In this document: positions 18,080 to 26,623 of the stretch, piece by piece
How positions within the stretch are numbered: the first letter of the stretch is position 1
How the letters are laid out: each line of letters opens with the position of its first letter
Source: Streptomyces fildesensis
GTDB taxonomy: Bacteria; Actinomycetota; Actinomycetes; Streptomycetales; Streptomycetaceae
Length of the DNA: 64,000 nucleotides
Reading direction: 5' to 3'
Assembly: GCF_016107395.1 (NCBI RefSeq)
Contig: NZ_JAAIKO010000037.1
Location: forward strand, 1 to 64,000
The notes under the pieces: generated by a model
What the model saw: the letters and a program-made list of their open reading frames with translations, nothing else
Databases searched by the model: none
Told to the model about the DNA's origin: nothing
Made by a program: the position numbers and the translations under genes

Positions 18080-18110
18080 TTGACATGAACTTAGGTTCAC
18101 GTCTGAGACT
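18080..18110 (+). promoter_or_regulatory. MerR-type promoter with 19-bp spacer
   Basis: TTGACA (18080-18085) and GAGACT (18105-18110) are 19 bp apart. The spacer contains the palindrome TGAACTTAGGTTCA (18086-18099). MerR-family activators typically bind a dyad inside such an over-long spacer and untwist it. It lies 40 bases upstream of the zinc-type dehydrogenase start and points at it. No MerR gene is adjacent. Confidence 0.7.
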
Positions 18111-18150
18111 GCTCCGTGGACGGAACAGCAGGTGGCGGACGCGGGGAGTG

Positions 18151-19128
18151 ATGGGTGTGCGAGCAGTACAGGTGACGCGGTTCGGTGGTCCCGAGGTGCT
18201 GGTGACGGCGCAGCTGCCGGATCCGGTCGCCGGTCCCGGTGAGGTGGTCGTGGGGGTGGAGGCCGCCGACGTGATCCTCTTCGAGGCGCGGATCCGCGAG
18301 GGCCTGGCCCAGGACTTCATGCCGGTGCGGCCGCCGTACGTGCCGGGAGGCGCGGTGGCCGGGCGAGTGCTCTCCGTCGGCGAGGGCGTCGAGCCCGGCT
18401 GGATCGGCCGGTCCGTCGCCGTCCATGTCGGTGACCGCGGGGGGTACGCCGAGCGGGCCCTGGCGCCCGCCGCCGCGCTGATCCCCGTACCCGACGGGCT
18501 CGGCCCGCGTGAGGCCGCCGCGCTGCTCCACGACGGCACCACCGCGCTGGGCCTGGCGGACGCCGCCCGCACGCAGCCGGGGGAGTGGGTCCTGGTCACC
18601 GGGGCCGGCGGCGGGCTGGGCATCCTCATGGTGCAGCTGGCCCTGGCGGCGGGGGAACGGGTCGTGGCGGCCGCTCGCGGCCAGCAGAAGCTGGACCTGC
18701 TGCGCGAACTGGGTGCCCACGCCGTCGTCGACTACTCGCTGCCGGGCTGGGAGGAGCGGGTGCGCGGGGCGACCGGCGGTGCGGGTCCCGACATGGTGTA
18801 CGACGGCGTCGGCGGGGAGCTCGGGCTGGCCGCGTTCGAACTGACCGCCCGCGGCGGCCAGTTCTCCGCGCACGGCGCGGCCGCCGGCGGCTTCGCGCCC
18901 GTCGACCCGGAGGAGGCGCGCCGGCGCGAGGTGACCGTACGCGGTATCGAGCAGGTGCAGTTCGCGCCCGACGTCGCCCGTCGGCTGCTGAAGCGTGCGC
19001 TGTCGGAGGCCGTGGCGGGACGGATCAGGCCCGTCATCGGGCAGACGTTCCCGCTGGAGCGTGCCGCCGACGCGCACCGGGCGATGGAGGCCCGCGACGT
19101 CGTCGGGAAGACCCTGCTGCTGCCGTGA
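18151..19128 (+). CDS. Quinone oxidoreductase-like medium-chain dehydrogenase
   Basis: 325 residues; ATG after GGGGAG. It has the MDR layout: a GroES-like N-terminal domain, then a Rossmann domain with VTGAGGGLGILMVQLALAAGE (AxGGxG-type NADPH site) and a C-terminal substrate region. No catalytic or structural zinc cysteines are seen, so the zinc-free quinone-reductase class is likely. The MerR-type promoter upstream suggests induction by redox-active or electrophilic compounds, which is an inference. Confidence 0.87.
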   Translation: MGVRAVQVTRFGGPEVLVTAQLPDPVAGPGEVVVGVEAADVILFEARIREGLAQDFMPVRPPYVPGGAVAGRVLSVGEGVEPGWIGRSVAVHVGDRGGYAERALAPAAALIPVPDGLGPREAAALLHDGTTALGLADAARTQPGEWVLVTGAGGGLGILMVQLALAAGERVVAAARGQQKLDLLRELGAHAVVDYSLPGWEERVRGATGGAGPDMVYDGVGGELGLAAFELTARGGQFSAHGAAAGGFAPVDPEEARRREVTVRGIEQVQFAPDVARRLLKRALSEAVAGRIRPVIGQTFPLERAADAHRAMEARDVVGKTLLLP

Positions 19129-19161
19129 CGACGGTCCGGTGCTGCCGTGACGACGGTCCGG
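19118..19161. repeat. 22-bp tandem duplication spanning the stop codon
   Basis: Two identical 22-bp units (TGCTGCCGTGACGACGGTCC and two more bases) lie back to back. The first contains the last codons and the TGA stop (19126-19128) of the dehydrogenase gene. Confidence 0.9.
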
Positions 19162-19255
19162 CAGCCGGACTCTCCCCGACGCACGGGTCCCTGCCGCTAC
19201 GCCAGTCCCTCGGCCCCCTCTGCCCCCTCTGTCCGCTCCGCCACCCCCGGCTCCG

Positions 19256-19804
19256 CTAATCCGCGAGGCTGCGGCTCCACGATTCCAGCACCGTCAACAC
19301 ATGGTCGTGCCGGCGATGGACCTCACCGTTCTTCGACCAGCCCCACTCCCGGTACGCGGCCAGCGCCGGCACGTTCGGCGTCTCCACCAGCACGGATGCC
19401 ACGGCCGCGTCGCTGCGCGACAGCAGCATGTCCTGCAGCCGGCCCGCGACCCCGAGACGGCGGTGGGAGGGGAGCACCAGCAGCTCGACGACAGCGAAGA
19501 CCTGGCCGGACGCGGTGTGCTCCTCCAGGTCCTGCGGGACCCCACCGACGAATCCCTGCCACCACTCGCCGCCGCGATCGGGAGGAAAGCCGTATGCGAA
19601 GCCCACGAGCGCAGGGTCGCCGGCGATCGTCATATCGAATCCGGGGTGCTGCACATGCTCCGCGAAGCGCCGCAGAAAGCTCTGCCGGCTGTGGAACTCC
19701 TCGCCTTGGGCGCCGGGGTAGGACTCGACGTAGAGGTCCGCGAAGGCCTCCCTTTGCGCCTCGGCCTGCCACCGGCTCAGACGCCGTAGAAACACCTCTG
19801 TCAT
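19256..19804 (-). CDS. GNAT family N-acetyltransferase
   Basis: 182 residues. Motif A of the acetyl-CoA site is VVELLVLPSHRRLGVAGRLQDMLL, and motif B-like NVPALAAYREWGWSKNGEVH follows. The substrate is unknown. It is transcribed away from the GtrA-like gene, across the repeat array at 19853-19900. Confidence 0.85.
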   Translation of the reverse strand: MTEVFLRRLSRWQAEAQREAFADLYVESYPGAQGEEFHSRQSFLRRFAEHVQHPGFDMTIAGDPALVGFAYGFPPDRGGEWWQGFVGGVPQDLEEHTASGQVFAVVELLVLPSHRRLGVAGRLQDMLLSRSDAAVASVLVETPNVPALAAYREWGWSKNGEVHRRHDHVLTVLESWSRSLAD

Positions 19805-19852
19805 GCATTCCTCCTGCGATCACACCCATCGTGACAGCTCGGCGGGCACCGT

Positions 19853-19900
19853 GTCAGCGGGCGGTCAGTGACCGGTCAGCGGAAGTCAGCGCGCTGTCAG
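19853..19900 (+). promoter_or_regulatory. Five GTCAG direct repeats at 11-bp phase
   Basis: GTCAG occurs at 19853, 19864, 19875, 19885 and 19896, a spacing of 11, 11, 10 and 11 bp, so all lie on one face of the helix. Tandem sites of this kind are typical of OmpR/PhoB-family response regulators. The array ends 23 bases before the ATG of the GtrA-like gene and about 50 bases from the divergent GNAT start. The binding protein is unknown. Confidence 0.6.
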
Positions 19901-19923
19901 TGGCGTACGGGAGTCTTGGAGAC

Positions 19924-20568
19924 ATGAAGACCACGGGGAGCATCGAGCGGAGCACCGACCACCCAACCGGCAGGACCGGGCCGATCGCGGCCTTCGTGCG
20001 GTTCGTCGTGTGCGGCGGGGGCGTGGGGCTGCTGTCCAGCGCCGTCATGCTGCTGCTGTCGGGCCCGCTGCCCCTGGTGGTCGCCAACGCGCTGGTGACC
20101 GTCGCCTCCACCCTGCTGGCCACCGAGCTGCACGGCCGCTTCACCTTCCGGGCCGGTCGGGCCCAGCTGAGCGACCACATCAAGTCCGGTGCCACCGCGG
20201 CGATCTGCTACCTGTTCACCACCGCCGCGCTGCTCGTGCTGCACGCGGTGCACCCGAACCCGGGTCCGCTGCTGGAGCAGAGCGTGTATCTGTCGGCCTC
20301 CGGCCTCGCCGGTGTCGGCCGCTTCGTCGCCCTGCGGGTCATCGTCTTCGCCAAGGGCGGCGCCAAGGCGGCCCACGCACCAACGGCCATCGCGGCTGCC
20401 ACCCCGGTCACCGCGCCGGTCAGCACTCCGGCCACCACCCCGATCGCCGCTCCGTCCGTCGCCCCGTCCGTCGCTCCGGCCCCGGCCCTCGCCCCGGCGC
20501 TCGCCCCCGCCCTCGCCCCCGCCCTCGCCTCGGCGCTCGGCCAGGGATCGGTGGCGGTCGCCGCGTAG
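19924..20568 (+). CDS. GtrA-like four-helix membrane protein with Ala-Pro tail
   Basis: 214 residues starting MKTTGSIERS. Four hydrophobic helices lie in residues about 20-140 (FVRFVVCGGGVGLLSSAVML is the first), with a conserved FTFRAGRAQLSDHIKSG loop between helices 2 and 3, as in GtrA proteins. GtrA proteins help flip lipid-linked sugars or act in wall polysaccharide synthesis. The last 70 residues are a low-complexity Ala/Pro/Thr tail, encoded by repetitive DNA (20,440-20,560). A much longer upstream open frame exists but is not gene-like before this ATG. Confidence 0.8.
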   Translation: MKTTGSIERSTDHPTGRTGPIAAFVRFVVCGGGVGLLSSAVMLLLSGPLPLVVANALVTVASTLLATELHGRFTFRAGRAQLSDHIKSGATAAICYLFTTAALLVLHAVHPNPGPLLEQSVYLSASGLAGVGRFVALRVIVFAKGGAKAAHAPTAIAAATPVTAPVSTPATTPIAAPSVAPSVAPAPALAPALAPALAPALASALGQGSVAVAA

Positions 20569-20664
20569 CGGGCCGTCGGGAACCTTGCGGAAATCCTCCC
20601 GGGCCGTGAAACATTCAGGCACCTCTGGCGCGTCAATGAGGTGTACACGGCGAATGGGGGGTGG

Positions 20665-21174
20665 ATGCGGCAGACGCAGGAGGACGGCTATCTGGACTTC
20701 GCCGCGAACCGCGCGGGGCACCTCTTCCGTTCGGCATGCCTCCTGACCAGCGGTGACACTCATCTCGCCGAGGATCTCGTCCAGGAGACCCTCGGCCGGA
20801 TGTTTGTGGTCTGGGGGCGGGCCTCCAAGATCGACAACCCGGCCGGATACGCGCAGACCGTCCTGGTGCGGGTCTTCCTCTCGCACCAGCGGCGCCGCAG
20901 CAATCGCGAACGCCCGACCCCCGACCTGCCGGACGTGCCGGGTGAGGCGGGCGTCGACACGACGCTGCGGTTGACGCTCCTCGACGCGCTCGGCCGGCTG
21001 GCGCCCAAGGACCGGGCGGTGCTGGTGCTGCGGTACTGGGAGGACCGCAGCATCGAGGAGACCGCCGACGCGATGCGCGCTTCGTCCAGCTCCGTGCGGA
21101 CGCGTTCCGTCAGGGCGTTGGCGAAGCTGCGGGAACTGCTCGGCGGCTCCCTTGCCGAATTCGCCGCGAACTGA
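20665..21174 (+). CDS. SigE-family ECF RNA polymerase sigma factor
   Basis: 169 residues. Region 2 (FAANRAGHLFRSACLLTSGD, then AEDLVQETLGRMFVVW) and region 4 (LGRLAPKDRAVLVLRYWEDRSIEETADAM, then SSSSVRTRSVRALAKL) are both present. The start is the ATG after GGGGGGTGG; a GTG at 20641 is the alternative. The next gene, a one-pass membrane protein, is the usual place for a SigE-family partner. Confidence 0.87.
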   Translation: MRQTQEDGYLDFAANRAGHLFRSACLLTSGDTHLAEDLVQETLGRMFVVWGRASKIDNPAGYAQTVLVRVFLSHQRRRSNRERPTPDLPDVPGEAGVDTTLRLTLLDALGRLAPKDRAVLVLRYWEDRSIEETADAMRASSSSVRTRSVRALAKLRELLGGSLAEFAAN

Positions 21175-21259
21175 CGCCACCCACTTCCCACTTCCACCGA
21201 TCCCCATGCCTACGCCCCCACGCCTACGCCCCCACGCCGCTCGCCCCACGCCCCCCACG

Positions 21260-21294
21260 CCATACGCCATACGCCATACGCCATACGCCATACG
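21260..21294. repeat. 7-bp tandem repeat CCATACG, 5 copies
   Basis: Five perfect units lie in the spacer between the sigma factor gene and its downstream partner, with related imperfect C-rich repeats just to the left (21205-21258). The copy number is likely to vary between strains by slippage. Confidence 0.9.
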
Positions 21295-21309
21295 AAACGG
21301 TGGTTCCCC

Positions 21310-22626
21310 ATGCCCTTCGACCCCTTCGCGCCCTCGGACCCCTTCGAGGATGATCTCGGCCAAGCCATACGGGGTACCGCCGGCACCTTCTTCACCGACA
21401 ACAGGGCGCTGGTGGACGGTGGTGCGGCCCGCGGCCGGGTGATGCGGCTGCGCCGCAGGGCCGCGGTCGCGGGCGGTGCGGCGACGCTCACGCTGGTCGC
21501 CGTCGGGGGGCTGATGGCGGGCGGGATGTCGGGTTCGGCCGGACACCACGTCGCGGAGGACCCGGCCGCGCAGGGCGGACCGCGCTCGGTCGCTGTCGCG
21601 TCGGGCGAGCGGGTCACCGCGCAGCACATGATCAACCTGCTCAAGTCGGCGCTGCCACCGGGCGTGACCACCGGTGAGCAGGGACGCGGTACCGGAGCCG
21701 AAGGGACCGGCGACCCGATCGGCGCCCCGTACGCGGAAGTCGTCTACGACGACGGACACGGCCCCGGTCTGGTCAGCGTCAGCCTGAACCACGCACCTTC
21801 GGGGCAGGGCGTGGGCCCCGGTGCCGGTACCCGGTGCCCGGACCGCGTGTACGTGCCGTTCGACTCGTGCGACCGGTCCGTGCTCGCCGACGGCTCCGTA
21901 CTCGTCCTGCTCAAGGGGTACGAGTACCCGGACCACCGGGTGAACACCAAGAACTGGCGGGCCACCCTGACCACCCGTGACGGCCAGGTCGTCGACGCCA
22001 TGGAGTGGAACTCCCCGGCGGAGAAGGGCGCCCCGGACACCCGGCCCGACCCGCCGCTGACCGCCGCGCAGCTGACCGCGGTGGTGAACATGACGATCTG
22101 GAAGCCGGTGTTCGACGCCCTCGGCCCGTCCAGGGCCCCGGCCGGCCAGGCCACCCGGTCCCCGGCCGACCCGCCCACCCTCGCCGAGGCGAGCTCCTCG
22201 GTGCCGGGCCCCGCGATCAGCGCCGTTCTCAAGGGGCTGATCCCGGCCGGTATGAAGCGCAGTGACGCGGACGACTCGGAGGGCTTCGCCCATGTGACCG
22301 TGGACGACGGACACGGCAGGACCCTGATCGAGGTGAACGTGGAGCACTGGCCGGTCAAGGACCCCGACACCCTGGCGTTCTTCTCGGGCGGCGAGAAGCT
22401 CGCCGACGGCACCCGGGTGCTGGTCTCCCAGGGGTCGGCGGAGAAGGGCGGTGCCGGGACCGTGCGGTGGGTCGCCCAGATCCTGCGCCCCAACGGCCGG
22501 CGGATCGTCGTCGCCGAGCTGAACGCGGGCGGCTATCACCAGCCCGCCACCCGGACCGCGCCGGTGTTCACCATCGACCGTCTCAAGTCGATGGCGCTGA
22601 GCCCCGATTGGAAGAAGCTGGACTGA
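21310..22626 (+). CDS. One-pass membrane protein downstream of the sigma factor
   Basis: 438 residues. A cytoplasmic N-terminus of about 57 residues is followed by one membrane helix (AAVAGGAATLTLVAVGGLMAGG) and a large extracellular region. The latter has two similar halves that share the pattern YDDGHGPGLVSVSLNH / VDDGHGRTLIEVNVEHW, so it may be an internal duplication. No zinc anti-sigma motif (HxxxCxxC) is present. It may sense envelope conditions and act with the sigma factor, which is inferred only from order. No named family is recognised. Confidence 0.75.
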   Translation: MPFDPFAPSDPFEDDLGQAIRGTAGTFFTDNRALVDGGAARGRVMRLRRRAAVAGGAATLTLVAVGGLMAGGMSGSAGHHVAEDPAAQGGPRSVAVASGERVTAQHMINLLKSALPPGVTTGEQGRGTGAEGTGDPIGAPYAEVVYDDGHGPGLVSVSLNHAPSGQGVGPGAGTRCPDRVYVPFDSCDRSVLADGSVLVLLKGYEYPDHRVNTKNWRATLTTRDGQVVDAMEWNSPAEKGAPDTRPDPPLTAAQLTAVVNMTIWKPVFDALGPSRAPAGQATRSPADPPTLAEASSSVPGPAISAVLKGLIPAGMKRSDADDSEGFAHVTVDDGHGRTLIEVNVEHWPVKDPDTLAFFSGGEKLADGTRVLVSQGSAEKGGAGTVRWVAQILRPNGRRIVVAELNAGGYHQPATRTAPVFTIDRLKSMALSPDWKKLD

Positions 22627-22671
22627 GCCCGGGTGGCGTGCCTGGATGGTGTGCCCCGGCGCTGTCGTCCG

Positions 22672-25251
22672 CTACTCCCGCCCTCCCACCAGCCCGACCG
22701 CCCGCCCCCGCAGGGCCAGGCGGGCCGGGATCACCGCGGCGGGCACGGCGAGCAGGGCGCAGACGGCCACCGCGGCGCCGGTGGCCGTCCAGGGGATGAC
22801 GACCGGGGACGACGGTACGGACAGCGCGGCCAGTGCGGCTTTGACGCCCAGCAGGTTCAGGGCGGCGACGCCGGCGCCCAGGGTCGTGCCCACCGCGACG
22901 ATGAGCAGGGCCTCGGCGGCCACCAGGCGCAGCACCTGGCCCAGGGTGGCCCCGGCGAGGCGCAGTACGGCGAGGTCGCGGACGCGGTCGGCGGTCGCCA
23001 TCACCAGGGTGTTGGCCAGCGCGATGCACGAGTAGAGCAGGGCGATACCGAGCACCAGCAGAGTGCCGATCCGGGTCTGCCTGCTGGTGGCCGGGTAACT
23101 CACCGCGAGCCACTGCTCCTTGCTCAGCACGTGACCGCCGCCGGGCGCCACGGCGGCCCGGAGCGCGGCTGCCGCGCCGGCCGCCCGGCCCGCGTCCGTC
23201 CCCGCCCGGCCCGCGTCCGTCCCCGCCCGGAGCCGGACGTCGATCCGGTCGGGGGACGCGCCCGGCGCGTTGAGCGGGGTGACGTAGGCGCCGTTGCCGC
23301 CCGTGCCGGTGCGCAGCACGGCGGCGATACGGAGTGACGTCCGCCGGCCGTCGCCGAGCCAGACGTCCACCTGGCTGCCGACGGTGTGCTGGGGCCACTC
23401 CTCGTTGACGACGATGCTCCGGTCGTCGAGATCGGTGACCTTTCCTGCGGTCACCGGGAGGTTCGTCACGGCGGCGAGGGCGGCCGGGTCGACGGCACGG
23501 GCCTCGTCCTTGACCAGCGCCACTCCGTCCTCCAGCCGGCACACGGTGGTCGGCGCGATGGCGGCCGCGTCGAGTCCGGGCAGTGCGCGGACCCGTGCGA
23601 CGGTCGCCGCGTCGAGGCCGCCGGCATCCGACGTCACGACGAAGTCGGCCGCCGACTGCGCGCGCGTCTCCGCCGCCTTGGCGGCGTTGACGGTCGCGGT
23701 GACCCCGAGCAGGGACCCGGCCAGGGCGACGGTGATCAGTACGGGCGCGGCGACGGCCGCCGTACGCCGCACCCCGGCCAGCACGTTCTCCCGTACGAGC
23801 CGGCCGGCGATGCCCGGCAGCCGAGCGGGCAGCCAGGCCAGCGCCTTCGTCAGCGGCCCCACCACGACGGGTGCGAGCAGCGCGAACGCCGTGATCAGCA
23901 GCATCGGTTGGGTGGTGTACGTCTTGCGGTGCAGCGCGTCGGACGGATCGGTGAGCACCTGCCGGACGAGCAGGCCGAGGCCGAGCAGCAGCAGTCCGCC
24001 GCCGGCCACCCAGCGCCCGGCCGTCATGGTGCGGCGGTCGACCGAGGCCTCGCGCAGCGCCTCCATCGGACCCACGCGCCCGGCCCGGCGGCTCGCCGCC
24101 CAGGCGCCCGCGAGCGCGACGCCGAGCCCCGTCCCGAAGGCCGTCCAGTACGGCCACGCGTCGCCGCCGATCGCGAACCAGGACGGTGCGATGTCGGCGT
24201 CCACCAGCCACGCCGCCAGCCTTGGCGCCCCGAACCGTCCCAGGACGCAGCCGGCCGCCGAGGCCACCGCGCCCACCACCGCGGCCTCGACGATCACCAG
24301 CCGCCGGAGCTGCCGCGGCGCGGCACCGGCCGCCCGCAGCAGGGCGAACTCCCGCCGCCGCTGCGCCACGGCGAAGGCGAACGTCGACGCGACGACGAAC
24401 ACCGACACGAACCCGGTGACCCCGCCGGCCGTTCCCAGCAGGGCGTTCACCGTCGTCAGCGCCTCGCTGTCGCGGTCCGGGTCGGGATCGGCCCGGCGCC
24501 GGTCGTCACCGGTGAGGACGTCCAGGTCCCCGGGCGCGGAGGCCCGTACGGCGGCCGGGTCCGCGTACACCACGACCGTGTCGATCCGGGGCGCCAGCCG
24601 CGCCGCCTCCGCGTCCGTGAAGAACACCGCGTGCTCGAAACCCGCGTGCTCGAAACCCGGGTCCTCGAAACCCGGGTCCTCGAAACCCGGGTCCTCGAAA
24701 CCCGAGTCCGGAGCCGTTCCGACGACAGTTCTGACGACGGTGCCGACGACCGTCCGGGCCGCGCTGACACCGTCCGGGGTGTGCAGCGTGACTCGGGCGC
24801 CCGGTGCGGCCCAGCCGCCCGTCGTCACGATCTCGCCGGGGGTCGCGGGCGCGCGGCCGGCGGTGAGCCGGTAGGGGGTGAAGGCCGCCGCCGACCAGGC
24901 GTGGCCGACCGTGCCGGCCGGGGTGCCGTCCGCACGCACCGGGAACGTACGGTCCTGGACGGTGCGCCCGAGCCGGGCCAGCGCGGCGGCGGTGGCCGCC
25001 GGGACCGGCCGGGGGCGGTCGAGCCGCTTCTCGCGCACCCCGTGCGCGGTGGTGACCCGCAGCGTGTCCGTGCCGCGCACGACCACCGGGGCCGCCGCGA
25101 ACCGTTCGGGCGCCCGGTGCGGGGCATTGAGGGTGGCGGCCAGCGCCAGGCCCATCGTGGCGATCAGGCCGACGCCCAGCGCGAGGGCGACGAAGCTGCC
25201 GGCGAAGGTGGCCCAGCGGGCGCGGAGGGTGCGCAGCGCGATGTTCAGCAT
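22672..25251 (-). CDS. FtsX-like ABC permease, long form
   Basis: 859 residues; ATG five bases after GGAG. The two FtsX/MacB-type permease modules are visible: an N-terminal helix (FAGSFVALALGVGLIATMGL), a periplasmic domain, then helix groups near residues 290-490 and again at the C-terminus (TLVMATADRVRDLAVLRLAGAT). Family proteins work with a LolD-type ATPase, but no ATPase gene is next to this one. The periplasmic domain contains five GFE repeats. The response regulator gene is divergent, 128 bases away. Confidence 0.85.
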   Translation of the reverse strand: MLNIALRTLRARWATFAGSFVALALGVGLIATMGLALAATLNAPHRAPERFAAAPVVVRGTDTLRVTTAHGVREKRLDRPRPVPAATAAALARLGRTVQDRTFPVRADGTPAGTVGHAWSAAAFTPYRLTAGRAPATPGEIVTTGGWAAPGARVTLHTPDGVSAARTVVGTVVRTVVGTAPDSGFEDPGFEDPGFEDPGFEHAGFEHAVFFTDAEAARLAPRIDTVVVYADPAAVRASAPGDLDVLTGDDRRRADPDPDRDSEALTTVNALLGTAGGVTGFVSVFVVASTFAFAVAQRRREFALLRAAGAAPRQLRRLVIVEAAVVGAVASAAGCVLGRFGAPRLAAWLVDADIAPSWFAIGGDAWPYWTAFGTGLGVALAGAWAASRRAGRVGPMEALREASVDRRTMTAGRWVAGGGLLLLGLGLLVRQVLTDPSDALHRKTYTTQPMLLITAFALLAPVVVGPLTKALAWLPARLPGIAGRLVRENVLAGVRRTAAVAAPVLITVALAGSLLGVTATVNAAKAAETRAQSAADFVVTSDAGGLDAATVARVRALPGLDAAAIAPTTVCRLEDGVALVKDEARAVDPAALAAVTNLPVTAGKVTDLDDRSIVVNEEWPQHTVGSQVDVWLGDGRRTSLRIAAVLRTGTGGNGAYVTPLNAPGASPDRIDVRLRAGTDAGRAGTDAGRAAGAAAALRAAVAPGGGHVLSKEQWLAVSYPATSRQTRIGTLLVLGIALLYSCIALANTLVMATADRVRDLAVLRLAGATLGQVLRLVAAEALLIVAVGTTLGAGVAALNLLGVKAALAALSVPSSPVVIPWTATGAAVAVCALLAVPAAVIPARLALRGRAVGLVGGRE
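24631..24705. repeat. In-frame 15-bp repeat, 5 copies, inside the FtsX gene
   Basis: Five units like GTCCTCGAAACCCGG encode GFEDP or GFEHA repeats in the extracytoplasmic domain of the permease. Because the unit is 15 bp, copy-number changes would keep the frame. Confidence 0.9.
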
Positions 25252-25379
25252 GCGCTCCAGCCAATCGGCGGCGGGCCGCCCGCACAGCACGGCAGGACGG
25301 AGTCCTCGGGTATGCCTGGCCCTACCTCCGAGGCCGCTGGGCCTCCGTCCGGTCCGCGCCGGCTGGCAGAATCCAGCGC

Positions 25380-26033
25380 GTGGAACGAGAACTGCGCATC
25401 GTGCTCGCCGAGGACAGCGTCCTGCTCCGCGAAGGGCTGGTAGGCCTGCTCGCGCGTTTCGGGCACCAGGTCGTCGCGGCGGTCGGGGACGCCGAGGCGC
25501 TGATGGCGGCGGTCGCCGAGCACGACCCGGACATCGTCGTCACCGATGTGCGCATGCCGCCCGGCCTGCAGGACGAGGGGCTGCGCGCCGCCGTCGCGCT
25601 GCGCGCACAGCGCCCGTCGCTGCCGGTGCTCGTCCTGAGCCAGTACGTGCAGCACAGCTACGCCGCCGAGCTGCTCGACTCGGGCGACGGGTCCGGCGTC
25701 GGCTATCTGCTCAAGGACCGGGTGGGCCAGGTCGAGGAGTTCCTCGACGCGTTGCGCCGGGTCGCGGACGGCGGCACCGTCGTCGACCCGGAGGTCGTCC
25801 GCCAGCTGCTGCGCCGCCGGCGCGATCCGCTGGAGCGGCTGTCCGCGCGGGAACGCGAGGTGCTGGGGCTGATCGCGGAGGGCCGGTCGAACGCGTCGAT
25901 CGCCCGTGAGCTGGTGGTCTCCGAGGCGGCCGTCGGCAAACACATCGGCAGCATCCTCAGCAAGCTGGACCTGCCGCCCGCCGAGGAGACCCACCGCCGG
26001 GTCCTGGCGGTCCTGGCCTTCCTACGGGCCTGA
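25380..26033 (+). CDS. NarL/FixJ-family response regulator
   Basis: 217 residues from GTG. The receiver domain has acidic residues at LAEDS and the phospho-acceptor in DIVVTDVRMPP, with the conserved lysine in YLLKDRV. A LuxR-type HTH follows (RLSAREREVLGLIAEGRSNASIARELV). No sensor kinase gene is adjacent, so it is an orphan here. The divergent FtsX permease is a plausible target. Confidence 0.88.
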   Translation: MERELRIVLAEDSVLLREGLVGLLARFGHQVVAAVGDAEALMAAVAEHDPDIVVTDVRMPPGLQDEGLRAAVALRAQRPSLPVLVLSQYVQHSYAAELLDSGDGSGVGYLLKDRVGQVEEFLDALRRVADGGTVVDPEVVRQLLRRRRDPLERLSAREREVLGLIAEGRSNASIARELVVSEAAVGKHIGSILSKLDLPPAEETHRRVLAVLAFLRA

Positions 26034-26036
26034 CCA

Positions 26037-26077
26037 GGGCCTTGCTCAGGGCCTGAGCAGGGCCCTGAGCAAGGCCC
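26037..26077 (+). terminator. Hairpin terminator after the response regulator
   Basis: A perfect 17-bp stem (26037-26053 with 26061-26077) starts four bases after the stop codon. The surrounding GGGCCTGA-like repeats continue to about 26110. Confidence 0.7.
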
Positions 26078-26286
26078 GACCAGGACGTGAGCCGGGCCTG
26101 GCCAAGGCCTGACGAGCCGCTGGGCCACCCCCGGACCGGCCGCCGGCGTCATCGGAGGTATGCCCAGCCTTTGCCGATGCTTTGAGCACTGAGGGGCTGA
26201 TTGGACGCACGTCCGGGTGACAATGCGACAGTCGACGCATATCCCCGGGCACCCCTGGCCCATCTCTACGCGAAGCGAGGATCCCC

Positions 26287-26529
26287 GTGTTGCGAAACGG
26301 GCTGGAGCCGTGGCACCTGATCGTGGTGGCGCTGGTTCTGATCATGCTGTTCGGTTCCAAGAAGCTGCCCGACGCCGCCCGCGGTCTCGGCAAGTCCATG
26401 CGCATCCTGAAGTCCGAGGCGCGTGCGCTGAAGGCCGACGACGCCGCCGCGACCGCGACCGCCGCCACGGCCACCCCCGCGGACGCCAAGCCGGCCCCCG
26501 CACCCGAGGCGCACACCCACACCTCGTAG
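26287..26529 (+). CDS. tatA: TatA/TatE-like twin-arginine translocase subunit
   Basis: 80 residues. One N-terminal membrane helix (PWHLIVVALVLIMLFGSKKLPDAARGLGKSMRI) contains the hinge FGSKKLPD and leads into the amphipathic helix. The C-terminal tail is Ala/Pro-rich. TatC is not nearby, as is common for extra TatA copies in streptomycetes. The GTG start has GAGGA upstream. Confidence 0.9.
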   Translation: MLRNGLEPWHLIVVALVLIMLFGSKKLPDAARGLGKSMRILKSEARALKADDAAATATAATATPADAKPAPAPEAHTHTS

Positions 26530-26623
26530 CGGGTCCGCCCTTCCGGATTCCGGCAGTCTTGATAGGTTCCTGACGCCCGGAAGCCGGGCGTCGGAAGTTC
26601 GCGGTAGTGGCGGGGGACGCGCA

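Noticed and set aside
19147..19923. An upstream extension of the GtrA-like gene
   Set aside because: It crosses the antisense GNAT gene and the repeat array, and its product is Arg/Pro-rich without similarity.
20440..20560. Repeats at the end of the GtrA gene as a regulatory element
   Set aside because: They encode an Ala/Pro tail in frame and end at the stop.
19897..22539. An 880-codon minus-strand frame across the GtrA and sigma factor genes
   Set aside because: Gly/Arg-rich with no domain, antisense to three supported genes.
24631..24705. A possible CRISPR-like array
   Set aside because: Units are contiguous 15-bp repeats without spacers, in frame within a gene.
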